The notes under the pieces are model-generated. The model ran no database searches. It saw only the letters and a program-made list of their open reading frames with translations, and was not told where the DNA came from. Below, one piece after another: positions 9,455-18,402 of a stretch of DNA of 64,000 nucleotides (position 1 is its first letter; each line of letters opens with the position of its first letter). Source of the stretch: Burkholderia sp. NRF60-BP8. Lineage in GTDB: Bacteria; Pseudomonadota; Gammaproteobacteria; Burkholderiales; Burkholderiaceae. The stretch covers positions 3,363,376-3,427,375 of the forward strand of contig NZ_CP013373.1 in NCBI RefSeq assembly GCF_001522585.2, in the 5' to 3' direction. The position numbers and the translations under genes were made by a program.

Positions 9455-9530
9455 TGGTGGCCTGGGACGGAATCGAACCATCGACACGCGGATTTTCAAT
9501 CCGCTGCTCTACCAACTGAGCTACCGGGCC
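9455..9530 (-). tRNA. tRNA-Phe (GAA)
   Basis: 76-nt tRNA with encoded CCA. The anticodon loop reads TTGAAAA, giving anticodon GAA. The D arm AGCTCAGTTGGTAGAGC and T loop TTCGATT are standard. The acceptor stem pairs GGCCCGG with CCAGGCC and therefore has a C5-A68 mismatch, unusual for this tRNA. It has its own promoter and terminator. Confidence 0.97.
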
Positions 9531-9543
9531 AACGAAGAATGAA

Positions 9544-9572
9544 AGTATATCGAGCTATTGGCCCCCGAGCAA
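9544..9572 (-). promoter_or_regulatory. Sigma-70 promoter of tRNA-Phe
   Basis: Read on the minus strand: -35 TTGCTC (9567-9572), 17-bp spacer, -10 TATACT (9544-9549). The tRNA 5' end lies 14 nt after the -10 box, so the leader would be only a few nucleotides. It sits between the end of the response regulator gene and the tRNA. Confidence 0.75.
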
Positions 9573-9590
9573 GTGCTTTCGCAAAATATT

Positions 9591-10292
9591 TTACAGCGCG
9601 CCTTCGGACGGCTTCTTGCCGAGCTCGACCCCGAGCTGCTTGAGCTTGCGATACAGGTGCGTGCGCTCGAGGCCCGTCTTCTCCGCGACGCGCGTCATGC
9701 TGCCGTTCTCGCGCGCGAGGTGATATTCGAAGTACGCGCGCTCGAACGCATCGCGCGCTTCCCGCAACGGGATGTCGAACGGGATCGCGGCCGTCTGGCC
9801 CGCGAGGCCGAGCGCCGACGCCATGTCGTCGCCGAGCGTCGGCAGCGCTGCCGCCGACGCGACCGCCGCCGGCCCCGCGGCCTGCCCGCCGCCCGCCTTC
9901 GCCGCCGCGTTCGCAGACACCGGCGCCGCGCCGCGTGCGAGACCGTGCTCGACGGCCTTCAGCAACTTCTGCAGCGCAATCGGTTTCTCGAGGAAATCGA
10001 GCGCGCCGATCTTGGTCGCCTCGACGGCGGTATCGATCGTCGCGTGCCCGGACATCATGATCACGGGCATCGTCAGCAGCCCCTGCGCCGCCCATTCCTT
10101 GAGCAGCGTGACGCCGTCGGTATCGGGCATCCAGATATCGAGCAGCACGAGATCGGGCGCCTGATTCAGCCGGTATTCCCGCGCGGCCTGCGCGTTCTCC
10201 GCCGCCTCGACGACATGTCCTTCATCGCTGAGGATCTCCGAGAGCAATTCCCGGATGCCCATTTCATCATCTACCACCAGGATGGTTGCCAT
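9591..10292 (-). CDS. Response regulator, receiver plus Fis-type HTH (NtrX/RegA-like, no AAA+)
   Basis: 233 aa. The receiver domain (1-120) has the acidic pair DDE at 8-10, phospho-acceptor Asp52 in LLDIWMPD, Thr/Ser switch MMSGHA and Lys103 in LEKP. An Ala/Gly/Pro linker (about 120-175) leads to a Fis-type HTH at the C-terminus (TRVAEKTGLERTHLYRKLK). The receiver most resembles NtrX, but the central sigma-54-interacting AAA+ domain is absent, so the architecture is that of RegA/PrrA/ActR regulators. It follows the kinase gene with no gap and is its likely partner. The gene cannot be a normal sigma-54 activator. Confidence 0.9.
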   Translation of the reverse strand: MATILVVDDEMGIRELLSEILSDEGHVVEAAENAQAAREYRLNQAPDLVLLDIWMPDTDGVTLLKEWAAQGLLTMPVIMMSGHATIDTAVEATKIGALDFLEKPIALQKLLKAVEHGLARGAAPVSANAAAKAGGGQAAGPAAVASAAALPTLGDDMASALGLAGQTAAIPFDIPLREARDAFERAYFEYHLARENGSMTRVAEKTGLERTHLYRKLKQLGVELGKKPSEGAL

Positions 10293-12707
10293 TTACGCTG
10301 CCTTTGTCTGCTCACTTGCTTTTGTCTTGGCGGAAGCCGCCCCGTCCTGTGCACCGGATTCGGCGCCTGGCGTATCGCTCGCCATCTGCAGGAAGAGGAT
10401 CGACACCTGCGCACCCTCGACGGTCTCGCCGTGCATGCGATTGCGCAGATCGATCCGCGCGCCGTGCTCGTCAACGATTTTCTTGACCGTGGCCAGCCCG
10501 AGCCCCGTGCCCTTCGCCTTCGTCGTCACGTAAGGCTCGAACGCGCGCGTCAGGATGCGTGCCGGAAAACCGGGCCCGTTGTCGGACACGGTCAGACGTA
10601 CCGCGACGCGCGTTTTGCCCTCGGCGTCGGGGTCGCCATATTCTACTGTCTTGGTTTCGATCAACACACGCGGATGCGCGGACTCCGCGACCGAATCCTG
10701 CGCATTCTGCAGCAGGTTGTGAATCACCTGGCGCAATTGCGTCGCGTCGCCGCGAATCACCGGCAGCGACGGCGCGAGCTCGGCGACGATCGCGCTCTTG
10801 CCTTCGCCGACGCCGTACAGCCCGAGCACCTCGCTCGCCAGTTCGTTCAACTGCAGGTTCGCGAGCACCGCCGGCGGCGTGCGCGCGTATTCGCGGAAAT
10901 CGTCGACCATCCGCTTCATCGCGGCCACCTGGTTCACGATCATCGTCGCGCCGCGCTTGAGCACGTCCGCGTCGGGCGGGGCGAGCTTGTCGGACAGCTT
11001 CATCTGCAACCGCTCGGCCGACAGCTGGATCGGCGTCAGCGGATTCTTGATCTCGTGCGCGAGCCGCCGCGCGACCTCGCCCCACGCGACCGAACGCTGC
11101 CCGGAAATCACGTCGGAGATGTCGTCGAACACGACGACGTAACCGGACGTCTGCGGATCGTCGGCCTGCCCCTCGACCGTCGACACGAGACGCGTGCCGC
11201 GCACGAGCAGCGTCAGCGGCTCGGTTTCGCCCGGTACCTCGATCGCGAACTGCTGCTGCCAGTGGCCGCGGTCGCCGCTGCCGCCGTCGGACGCCGCCTC
11301 GCGATCGGCGAACGCCTTGCGCACCATCGCGCCGAACCCGGCGGCCACGCCGATCCGGTCGAGCGTCGTGCCGATCAGCGAGTTGAACGGTTGCCGGAAG
11401 ATCCGCTCGGCGCCGCGATTGGCCGTCGTCAGCCGGAACTGGCGGTCGAGCACGAACACGCCGGCCGTCAGGTTCGCGAGGATGCTCTCGAGATACGTCT
11501 TCGAATGCTCGAGCGCGATGCGGTTCTTCTCGACCGCGAGCCGCGCCTCGGACAACTGGCGCGTCATCGCGTTGAACGACTGCGTGAGGAAGCCGAGTTC
11601 GTCGCGCGTCTTGATCTCGCGCTTCGGCGTGTAGTCGCCTTCCGTGATCTCCTTCGTGCCCTGCGCGAGCAGGAACAGCGGCCGCGCGAGCTGCTGGCCG
11701 AGCGCGAGCGCGAGCATCATCGCGATGAAGGTCGCGAGGAACAGCGCGAGCGTCAGCGTGCCGATGTACATCTTGCGCAGGCCCGTGCGGCCGAGCGACT
11801 TTTCCTGGTACTCGCGGTACGCGCGCTGCACGGCGTCCGCGTTGTGCGCGAGCGTCGGCGGCACCGGCTGCGTGAGCTGCAGGAACCGCTCCGCCGGCTG
11901 CAGCAGCGACGTCGTCGCGTCGGGAATCGGCCGCACGACGCGCAGCCGCAGCGCGCCCTTCGCGCCATGCGCGCGCGGGTCGCCGTCGACTTCGCCCTCG
12001 ATCGCCGCATACGCGCCGTGTTCGCGCGCCTGGCTCAGCATCAGCGGCGTCGGCAGGTCGTCCGGAATCAGCGCCGCGAAATTGCCCGACGCCTGCGCGA
12101 CGATGTGCAGGTCGGGCGCCGCGCCCGAGCCGCCGCGGCTCGGCTCGACGATCGTCGCGTCCTGCACGCCGAACTGGTCGCGCAGCCGCAGCAGCGTGAG
12201 CGTCGTGCCGTTCGTGTTCGCATCGACGCTCGCGAGCTGGTCGGACATCAGCCGCGCCTTCGTCTGCAGATCGGACAGCGACGCATCGAGCATCCCGCGG
12301 CCGAGGTTCAGCCCGGCCGTCAGCGCCGTCTCGACGTTCACGTCGAACCACGACTCGATACTGCGCGACACGAACTGGTACGACACGACGTAGATGATCC
12401 CGCCCGGCACCACGCCGACGAGCGCGAAGAACACCGCGAGCTTCGCGAGCAGCCGCGTGCCGAACTTGCCCTTGCGCAGGCGCACGACGATCATCCCGAT
12501 CAGCCCGAGCACCACGAGCAGGAACACGAGCGCGACGACGATGTTCGTCGCGTACAGCCACGAGTAGTAGCGGTCGAAGAATTCGGTGTTCGCGCTCGCG
12601 GCCGCGAGCAGGACGAGCAGCAGCAGCGCGGTCAGCGCGACGGTCGAGACGATCACGCGGATGAGGAGGCTCTTCCCGCTGGCCGCGCGGCGTACTTTAT
12701 TTAGCAC
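10293..12707 (-). CDS. NtrY-like membrane sensor histidine kinase
   Basis: 804 aa. Two membrane helices near the N-terminus, a third at about 85-105, and a large periplasmic/sensor region bounded by a further helix (about 330-350) precede HAMP, PAS (about 400-500) and the kinase core. The H-box is HEIKNPLTP with His551; the ATPase lobe shows DNGPGFP and GTGLGLA. This layout is that of NtrY. It starts with GTG inside the last codons of the DUF4390 gene and ends adjacent to the response regulator. A role in redox or nitrogen sensing is inferred from relatives only. Confidence 0.92.
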   Translation of the reverse strand: MLNKVRRAASGKSLLIRVIVSTVALTALLLLVLLAAASANTEFFDRYYSWLYATNIVVALVFLLVVLGLIGMIVVRLRKGKFGTRLLAKLAVFFALVGVVPGGIIYVVSYQFVSRSIESWFDVNVETALTAGLNLGRGMLDASLSDLQTKARLMSDQLASVDANTNGTTLTLLRLRDQFGVQDATIVEPSRGGSGAAPDLHIVAQASGNFAALIPDDLPTPLMLSQAREHGAYAAIEGEVDGDPRAHGAKGALRLRVVRPIPDATTSLLQPAERFLQLTQPVPPTLAHNADAVQRAYREYQEKSLGRTGLRKMYIGTLTLALFLATFIAMMLALALGQQLARPLFLLAQGTKEITEGDYTPKREIKTRDELGFLTQSFNAMTRQLSEARLAVEKNRIALEHSKTYLESILANLTAGVFVLDRQFRLTTANRGAERIFRQPFNSLIGTTLDRIGVAAGFGAMVRKAFADREAASDGGSGDRGHWQQQFAIEVPGETEPLTLLVRGTRLVSTVEGQADDPQTSGYVVVFDDISDVISGQRSVAWGEVARRLAHEIKNPLTPIQLSAERLQMKLSDKLAPPDADVLKRGATMIVNQVAAMKRMVDDFREYARTPPAVLANLQLNELASEVLGLYGVGEGKSAIVAELAPSLPVIRGDATQLRQVIHNLLQNAQDSVAESAHPRVLIETKTVEYGDPDAEGKTRVAVRLTVSDNGPGFPARILTRAFEPYVTTKAKGTGLGLATVKKIVDEHGARIDLRNRMHGETVEGAQVSILFLQMASDTPGAESGAQDGAASAKTKASEQTKAA

Positions 12708-13287
12708 GTTCGGTCACCGTGAAGTTGAAGCGCTTCCAGTCCGACCCGAGCGTCCAGTCGCGGTTGTTCACGGCATCGACCTGGAACGGCTTCGGCATCA
12801 GCGCCGTATCGAGCTGCATCCGCACCGATGCCGTGTAGGTTTCGCCCGCGCGCACCTGGTTGCGGTCGATCACGTGCCACGACGTGATGTGGCGGACCAC
12901 CGCGAGCGCATCCTTCAGCGACGGGAAGCCGAGCTGCAGGCCGCCCGTCGACACGCGATACTCGCGCGTGAGCGGCTGGAACGACAGGCGGATCGTCTGC
13001 GTGACCGACACCGGCTGCTCGTCGAACCAGTACCAGCGCGCGCGGCTCAGTTCGAAGTCGGTCGTGAAGTAAAGCGGGATGCCCTTGTTGACGGCATCCT
13101 CGAGGCTCGGATTCAGTTCGAAGTCGAAACGCGCGTCCAGGCTCCAGCCGCTTCCGTCCGACTGAAGCGACGCGCGCTGCACGGCGATCGATTCGGCATG
13201 CGCCGGCCGGACGACGGCCAGGCACAGCGTCAACGCGACCAGCAAGACGGCCGCGAGCCGAAATGGAAAAAGGTGTTTGATCGTCAC
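12697..13287 (-). CDS. DUF4390 domain secreted protein
   Basis: 196 aa with a clear Sec signal peptide (basic start, hydrophobic core, cleavage near PAHA|ES at about residue 31). The rest is a DUF4390 domain rich in beta-type segments, with conserved aromatic patches such as RARWYWFDE. It begins with GTG overlapping the rsmB stop (GTGA) and its end overlaps the kinase start by 11 bp. The fixed position next to the NtrY-like kinase in beta-proteobacteria suggests it may be a periplasmic partner of that sensor (inference). No enzymatic motif is seen. Confidence 0.85.
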   Translation of the reverse strand: MTIKHLFPFRLAAVLLVALTLCLAVVRPAHAESIAVQRASLQSDGSGWSLDARFDFELNPSLEDAVNKGIPLYFTTDFELSRARWYWFDEQPVSVTQTIRLSFQPLTREYRVSTGGLQLGFPSLKDALAVVRHITSWHVIDRNQVRAGETYTASVRMQLDTALMPKPFQVDAVNNRDWTLGSDWKRFNFTVTERAK

Positions 13288-14675
13288 CGTTTCTGAAACC
13301 GCGCGTAGAAAAATCCGTCGTGATCGATGTTCTGGTCGAGTGCGCCGGCGGCCGCCCGCCCCTGCACGCCGCCCGGCAGCAGTTGGCCAGGGGCGTCCAA
13401 TCGTACCGCATCTTCGCAGGCCGCTTCAAACCAGCGGGCCTGCCATTCGCCTTCCTCGGGAAAGATCGAACAGGTCACGTAAAGCAGTTCGCCGCCCGGC
13501 TTCACGAGCGGCCACAGCGCCGACAGGATGCGACGCTGCTCAGCGACGAGCGCCGGGATGTCGGCCTCGCGGCGCAGCCAACGGATGTCGGGATGCCGCC
13601 GCACGATACCGGACGCCGAGCACGGCACGTCGGCCAGGATGCGATCGAACGGGCGCCCGTCGTACCACGCGTGCGGCGTGCCCGCGTCGCCGACGCACAC
13701 GTTCGCTGCGAGCGACAGGCGCACGAGATTCTCGCCGATGCGCGCCGCGCGCGTCGCGTCGCTTTCGAGCGCCACGACGTCCGCATCGGCGAGCTCGAGA
13801 ATATGGCCGGTCTTGCCGCCGGGCGCCGCGCACGCGTCGAGCACGCGCATGCCGTCGCGCGCGCCGAGCCATTCGGCCGCGAGCTGCGCGCCGGCGTCCT
13901 GCACCGACACCACGCCGTCGGCGAATCCCGGAATGCGATCCACCGGCAGCGCCGATGCGAGCCGCACCGCATGCCGGCCGATCGCGGTCGCGTCGATCCC
14001 GCTTGCGCGCAACGTGTCGAGATACGCATCGACGCTCGCGCGACGCGCATTCACGCGCAGCGTCAACGGCCCCTGACGCTCGCCGGCCGCGAGGATCGCC
14101 TGCCACGCATCCGGCCATGCGCGCTTCACCGCATCGACCCACCACGCGCGGTAGTTCCAGTGCGCGACCGGGTCGTCCTGCATCGCCGCGGCGAGTGCGT
14201 CGCGCTCACGCAGGAAACGGCGCAGCACCGCGTTGACCATCCCCTTCGCGAATGCGAACTCGCGCCGCGCACCGATGACCGTGACGGCCTGGTCGACCAC
14301 CGTGAACGCCGGGTACGCGGCCTCGTCCGCGGGGTCGAGCAGCAGCGCGAACGCGCCGGCGAGCACCGCGTGCACGTGCGCGGGCGGCGCCTTGCCGACG
14401 AACTTGCCGATCAGCCAGTCCGCGCTGCCGAGGCGGCGCATCGTCCGGTAGGCGACGTCCTGCGTCGCGCCGCGCGCGAGCGCCTGCGCACCGGACGGCA
14501 TCTGCGCGAACACCGCCGACAGCGCCGCCGGCAACGCGGTGCCGCGTCGCACCGCATCGACCGCCTGCGCGGCCGCGTCGAGCGCGAAGCCGAGCGAATC
14601 GGGCGCCAGGTGCAGCGCGGACAGGCGCGCCGGACGGCCGGAAGAAGTCGGAGCGGAAAAACGGGGTCGTGTCAT
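13284..14675 (-). CDS. rsmB: 16S rRNA (cytosine-967-C5)-methyltransferase RsmB
   Basis: 463 aa SAM-dependent m5C methyltransferase of 16S rRNA. The N-terminal NusB-like RNA-binding domain (about 30-180) is followed by the Rossmann methyltransferase: SAM motif DACAAPGGKTGH, DVPCSASG with Cys352, and the second catalytic Cys in YVTCSIFPEE. Start at MTRPRF (14675); an upstream in-frame start would add 23 residues of poor quality. Its stop overlaps the DUF4390 start. Confidence 0.93.
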   Translation of the reverse strand: MTRPRFSAPTSSGRPARLSALHLAPDSLGFALDAAAQAVDAVRRGTALPAALSAVFAQMPSGAQALARGATQDVAYRTMRRLGSADWLIGKFVGKAPPAHVHAVLAGAFALLLDPADEAAYPAFTVVDQAVTVIGARREFAFAKGMVNAVLRRFLRERDALAAAMQDDPVAHWNYRAWWVDAVKRAWPDAWQAILAAGERQGPLTLRVNARRASVDAYLDTLRASGIDATAIGRHAVRLASALPVDRIPGFADGVVSVQDAGAQLAAEWLGARDGMRVLDACAAPGGKTGHILELADADVVALESDATRAARIGENLVRLSLAANVCVGDAGTPHAWYDGRPFDRILADVPCSASGIVRRHPDIRWLRREADIPALVAEQRRILSALWPLVKPGGELLYVTCSIFPEEGEWQARWFEAACEDAVRLDAPGQLLPGGVQGRAAAGALDQNIDHDGFFYARFQKR

Positions 14676-14849
14676 CGGTGCGGAATCGGCAAACAAGCGC
14701 CACAATCGGGTGCGACAAACCAATGCGGCAAGCGGCGGCGGCAAACGGCGGGATCGCGGCCGCCAAGTGGCCCTGCGATCCCAAACCGCGCATTGTAGCG
14801 TGCGACCATGCCGCCCCCTTTGGCCCCTTTACGGCGCGCACAAATGAAA

Positions 14850-14877
14850 CACCCCGCAGCGCGAAGCATGCGGGGTG
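14850..14877 (-). terminator. Terminator downstream of htpX
   Basis: 9-bp perfect stem CACCCCGCA (14850-14858) / TGCGGGGTG (14869-14877). On the minus strand it is followed by TTTCATTTG. It lies between the htpX stop and the rsmB start. Confidence 0.7.
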
Positions 14878-14923
14878 GCGGAGCGGCCTGCGCGCGGCAA
14901 CGGCCGCGCGCTACGCCGGGGCA

Positions 14924-15781
14924 TCAATCGAAGCGGCCGGTGCGCGCCATCTCCATCAGGCGCGCGATGCGCTCCTCGGTGGCCGGGTGCGTCGAGAACA
15001 GGTTCTGCAGGCCACCGCCGTGCAGCGGGTTCATGATCATCATCTGCGCGGTGGCCGGATGCGCCTCGGCCGCCTGGAACGGGATGCCCGCCGCGTAGCG
15101 ATGGATCTTGTCGAGTGCGGTGGCCAGCGACTGCGGATCGCCGGAAATCTGCGCGCCGCCGCGGTCGGCCTCGAACTCGCGGGCCCGCGAAATCGCCATC
15201 TGGATCAAGGCGCCGGCGATCGGGGCGAGCAGCGCGACCGCGATACCCGCGATCGGGTTGGCCGGCCGGCCGTTCTCGTCGCGTCCGCCGAAGAACATCG
15301 CGAAGTTCGCGAGCGCCGAAATCGCGCCCGCCATCGTCGCGGTGATCGTCGAGATCAGGATGTCGCGGTGCTTCACGTGCGCGAGCTCGTGCGCCATCAC
15401 GCCGCGCATCTCGCGCTCCGACAGCACGCGCAGGATGCCCGTCGTCGCCGCGACCGCCGCGTGCTCGGGGTTGCGGCCCGTCGCGAACGCGTTCGGCGCG
15501 TCCTCGTTGATCAGGTAGACGCGCGGCATCGGCAGATTCGCGCGCGTGGCCAGCTCGCGCACCATCCGGTAGAACTGCGGTGCCGTGTTCTCGTCGACTT
15601 CCTGCGCGTTGTACATGCGCAGCACCATCTTGTCGGAGAACCAGTACGAGAAGAAATTCATGCCGAGCGCGAACAGCAGCGCGATCGTCATGCCGCGCGA
15701 GCCGCCGATCATCCCGCCGATCACGATGAACAGGGCCGTGATCGCGGCCATCAGCATCGCCGTTTTGACCCAATTGAACAT
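14924..15781 (-). CDS. htpX: Zinc metalloprotease HtpX
   Basis: 285 aa membrane M48 protease that degrades misfolded membrane proteins. Two N-terminal helices (about 5-50) are followed by the HELAH zinc motif in [10 protein letters not shown], then two more helices and the third zinc ligand Glu in EFEADRGGA. The ATG at 15781 is chosen over a GTG two codons earlier because AAGGAG lies 5 nt upstream; the length equals the usual 285 aa. A TACAAT box (15837-15842, minus strand) may be its -10. Confidence 0.95.
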   Translation of the reverse strand: MFNWVKTAMLMAAITALFIVIGGMIGGSRGMTIALLFALGMNFFSYWFSDKMVLRMYNAQEVDENTAPQFYRMVRELATRANLPMPRVYLINEDAPNAFATGRNPEHAAVAATTGILRVLSEREMRGVMAHELAHVKHRDILISTITATMAGAISALANFAMFFGGRDENGRPANPIAGIAVALLAPIAGALIQMAISRAREFEADRGGAQISGDPQSLATALDKIHRYAAGIPFQAAEAHPATAQMMIMNPLHGGGLQNLFSTHPATEERIARLMEMARTGRFD

Positions 15782-15881
15782 ACCCACTCCTTATCCGTCA
15801 GGGGACCCGCCGCGCATGACAGCGCACGGCGGAAAATTGTAAGCGATTTGTTAGATAAGGTCTCGCCGGAAAAATTCAATC

Positions 15882-16523
15882 TCAGCGTTGCGCGCTCGCC
15901 AGACGAAGGCCGAGGCCGACGAAAGCGCTGCCGACCGTACGGTCGAGCCACTTCTTGACGCCCGGCTTGCCGGCGAAGCGCTGCGTGACGCTGCCCGCCA
16001 CCCACGCAACGAGACTCGTCCAGACCGTACTCATCGCGACGAACACCGCGCCGAGGGTCAGGAATGCCCACGCCTTGTGCGGACTGTCGGCGGACACGAA
16101 CTGCGGGAAGAACGACACGAAGAACAGCACGACCTTCGGATTCAGCACGTTGGTCCAGAAACCCTGCATGAACAGCTGCCGCAGCGGCCTGGCGGCCGCG
16201 GCCTGCGTGGCTTCGGCATCCGACGGCGCGGCGGCCTGCTTCGCGACGATCATCCGCACGCCGAGATAGATCAGATACGCGGCGCCGACCAGCTTGATCA
16301 CCGTGAACGCGGTTGCCGACGCCGCCAGCAGCGCCGTCAGGCCGAATGCGCATGCGAGCGCGTGGACGCAGCAGCCGGCCGAAATACCGAACGCCGACAT
16401 CAGCCCCGCGCCGCGCCCCTGCGCGACGCTGCGGCCGATGATGTAGGCCGTGTCGGGGCCGGGCGTGATGTTCAGCAGGAAAACCGCGAACACGAAGAAG
16501 CCGAAATGGACGATGCCGAACAT
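15882..16523 (-). CDS. LysE/RhtB-family amino acid exporter
   Basis: 213 aa with about six membrane helices. The family signature NITPGPD occurs at about residues 18-24, and GFWTNVLNPK marks the second half. Relatives export amino acids (lysine, threonine, homoserine lactone, leucine); the substrate here cannot be deduced. It is a separate gene between htpX and fmt, all on the minus strand. Confidence 0.9.
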   Translation of the reverse strand: MFGIVHFGFFVFAVFLLNITPGPDTAYIIGRSVAQGRGAGLMSAFGISAGCCVHALACAFGLTALLAASATAFTVIKLVGAAYLIYLGVRMIVAKQAAAPSDAEATQAAAARPLRQLFMQGFWTNVLNPKVVLFFVSFFPQFVSADSPHKAWAFLTLGAVFVAMSTVWTSLVAWVAGSVTQRFAGKPGVKKWLDRTVGSAFVGLGLRLASAQR

Positions 16524-16643
16524 GAAAACCTCGAAACCGGAAAGCGCAGGGAAATTCTACGCGTGCCTGCGGCCCCGCGCGACTCGGCCGTCCGGCCAGT
16601 TGCGCGGGGCCGGCGAATCCGGTCGAATGGCGCTCAGGCCGTG

Positions 16644-17627
16644 TCAGTCGATGTCGGGCAGCGCGAAACGCTGGCCCGCGGCGAGCGGCGAACCGGCGAG
16701 GAATTCGCGCGCGGGCAGCCGCTTGCCGCCCGGCTTCTGCAACTGCGTGACGCGCAGCGCGCCGCTGCCGCATGCGACCACCACGCCTTCCGGCGCGGCC
16801 TCGACGATCGTGCCGGGCGCCGCGTCGCCGCGCGCCACCACGGGCTCGGCCGCCCACAGCTTGATGGCCGCGCCGTCGAGCGTCGCGACGCCGCCCGGGA
16901 ACGGATCGAACGCACGCACCTGCCGCGCGAGCACGTCGGCGGGCTTGCGCCAGTCGAGCGCCGCTTCGTGCTTGCCGATCTTTTCCGCGTAGCTCACGCC
17001 GTCGGCCGGCTGCGGCGTCGCCGGCAGCGCGCCGTCGCGCTCGAGCCGCACGAGCGCGTCGACGATCAGTCGCGCGCCGTCGGCGGCGAGCCGGTCGTGC
17101 AGCGTCGCGGTCGTATCGTCGGGCGCGATCGCGATGCGCGCCTCGTCGATCATCGCGCCGGTGTCGAGGCCGGCATCCATCTGCATCAGCGTGACGCCGG
17201 TCTCGGCGTCGCCCGCTTCGATCGCGCGATGGATCGGTGCGGCGCCGCGCCAGCGCGGCAGCAGCGACGCGTGGATGTTGATGCAGCCGGCGCGCGGGAT
17301 GTCGAGCACCTCCTGCGGCAGCAGCAGGCCGTACGCGGCCACCACCATCACGTCGTGCGGCGTCGTGCGCAGCAGCTCGATCGCGTCGGCCGCCTCCGCC
17401 GGATACTTGCCCGCGCGGCGCAGCGACGGCGGCTGCGCGACGGTCATCCCGTGCTCGACGGCGTAGCGCTTCACCGCGCTCGCCTGGAGTTTCATCCCGC
17501 GGCCGGCCGGGCGATCGGGCTGGGTGAGCACGAGCGGCACCGGGAAACCGGCCTCGTGGATCGCGGCGAGGGCAGCCGCGGCGAATTCCGGCGTGCCGGC
17601 AAAAATCACGCGCAACGTATGGGTCAT
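16644..17627 (-). CDS. fmt: Methionyl-tRNA formyltransferase
   Basis: 327 aa enzyme that formylates Met-tRNA(fMet) from 10-formyltetrahydrofolate. The N-terminal catalytic domain has the formyl-folate signature with the catalytic Asn and His in [12 protein letters not shown] and the Asp in [10 protein letters not shown]; the tRNA-binding loop GRGMKLQ lies near residue 43. A C-terminal OB-like domain follows (about 210-327). It lies 34 bp after def; the def-fmt pair is the classical arrangement for adding and removing the N-formyl group. Confidence 0.96.
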   Translation of the reverse strand: MTHTLRVIFAGTPEFAAAALAAIHEAGFPVPLVLTQPDRPAGRGMKLQASAVKRYAVEHGMTVAQPPSLRRAGKYPAEAADAIELLRTTPHDVMVVAAYGLLLPQEVLDIPRAGCINIHASLLPRWRGAAPIHRAIEAGDAETGVTLMQMDAGLDTGAMIDEARIAIAPDDTTATLHDRLAADGARLIVDALVRLERDGALPATPQPADGVSYAEKIGKHEAALDWRKPADVLARQVRAFDPFPGGVATLDGAAIKLWAAEPVVARGDAAPGTIVEAAPEGVVVACGSGALRVTQLQKPGGKRLPAREFLAGSPLAAGQRFALPDID

Positions 17628-17661
17628 GACAGCGTTCGGGGTCGGGCTGGGCGTACGCGCA

Positions 17662-18165
17662 TCACATCGCGCGTTCGAGTTTCTTCATCTTCGTCTTGAT
17701 GCGCGTCTGCTTGAGCGGCGACAGGTATTCGACGAATACGCGGCCCATCAGGTGATCCATCTCGTGCTGGACGCACACGGCGAGCAGGCCTTCGCAGTCG
17801 AGCTCGAACGTCTCGCCCTGCTCGTTGAGCGCGCGCACGCGCACGTGGTCGGGGCGTTCGACTTCGTCGTAGATGCCGGGCACCGACAGGCAACCCTCTT
17901 CGTAGATCTGCTTCGCGTCGCTCGACCACACGATCTCCGGGTTGATGAACGCGCGCAGCTCGTTCTTCTCCTCGGAGACGTCGATCACGATCACGCGCTC
18001 GTGCACGTCGACCTGCGTGGCCGCCAGGCCGATGCCGGGCGCCGCGTACATGGTCTCGGCCATGTCGGCGACGAGCTTGCGGATCCGGTCGTCGACCTTG
18101 TCGACAGGTTTGGCGACCTTGTGCAGCCGCTTGTCGGGGTAATGAAGAATATTGAGCAAAGCCAT
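17662..18165 (-). CDS. def: Peptide deformylase
   Basis: 167 aa metalloenzyme that removes the N-formyl group from nascent proteins. The three motifs are complete: [13 protein letters not shown] with the metal-binding Cys, and HEMDH. The start at [11 protein letters not shown] is the family norm; an in-frame ATG at 18213 would add 16 residues, and neither start has a clear Shine-Dalgarno. The segment between the two ATGs contains about three copies of a 7-bp tandem repeat. Confidence 0.95.
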   Translation of the reverse strand: MALLNILHYPDKRLHKVAKPVDKVDDRIRKLVADMAETMYAAPGIGLAATQVDVHERVIVIDVSEEKNELRAFINPEIVWSSDAKQIYEEGCLSVPGIYDEVERPDHVRVRALNEQGETFELDCEGLLAVCVQHEMDHLMGRVFVEYLSPLKQTRIKTKMKKLERAM

Positions 18166-18402
18166 GGCGTTCGGTATTCGGTATTCGGTGGAGCGGCGTG
18201 CCGCATCGGCCATCCGGCCGGCTGGCGCCGCCGCCGGGATGCAATCAAGATGAGGCGGATGCGTGGCATATCAATGCCGCGGATCGCGCCTCCTGCAATC
18301 GGCCGGGCGCCTGCGCGCACGGCCCTGTCGAGTATTTCGGATGATGAAAATTTTATCATGGCGCCACGCGCTGCGCTGGCCGCCACATTCGAGGGCAGCC
18401 TC

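Noticed and set aside
9558..12704. Open frame of over 1000 codons antisense to the two-component genes
   Set aside because: Arg/Asp/His-rich reverse-frame artefact; the opposite strand has complete kinase and receiver motifs.
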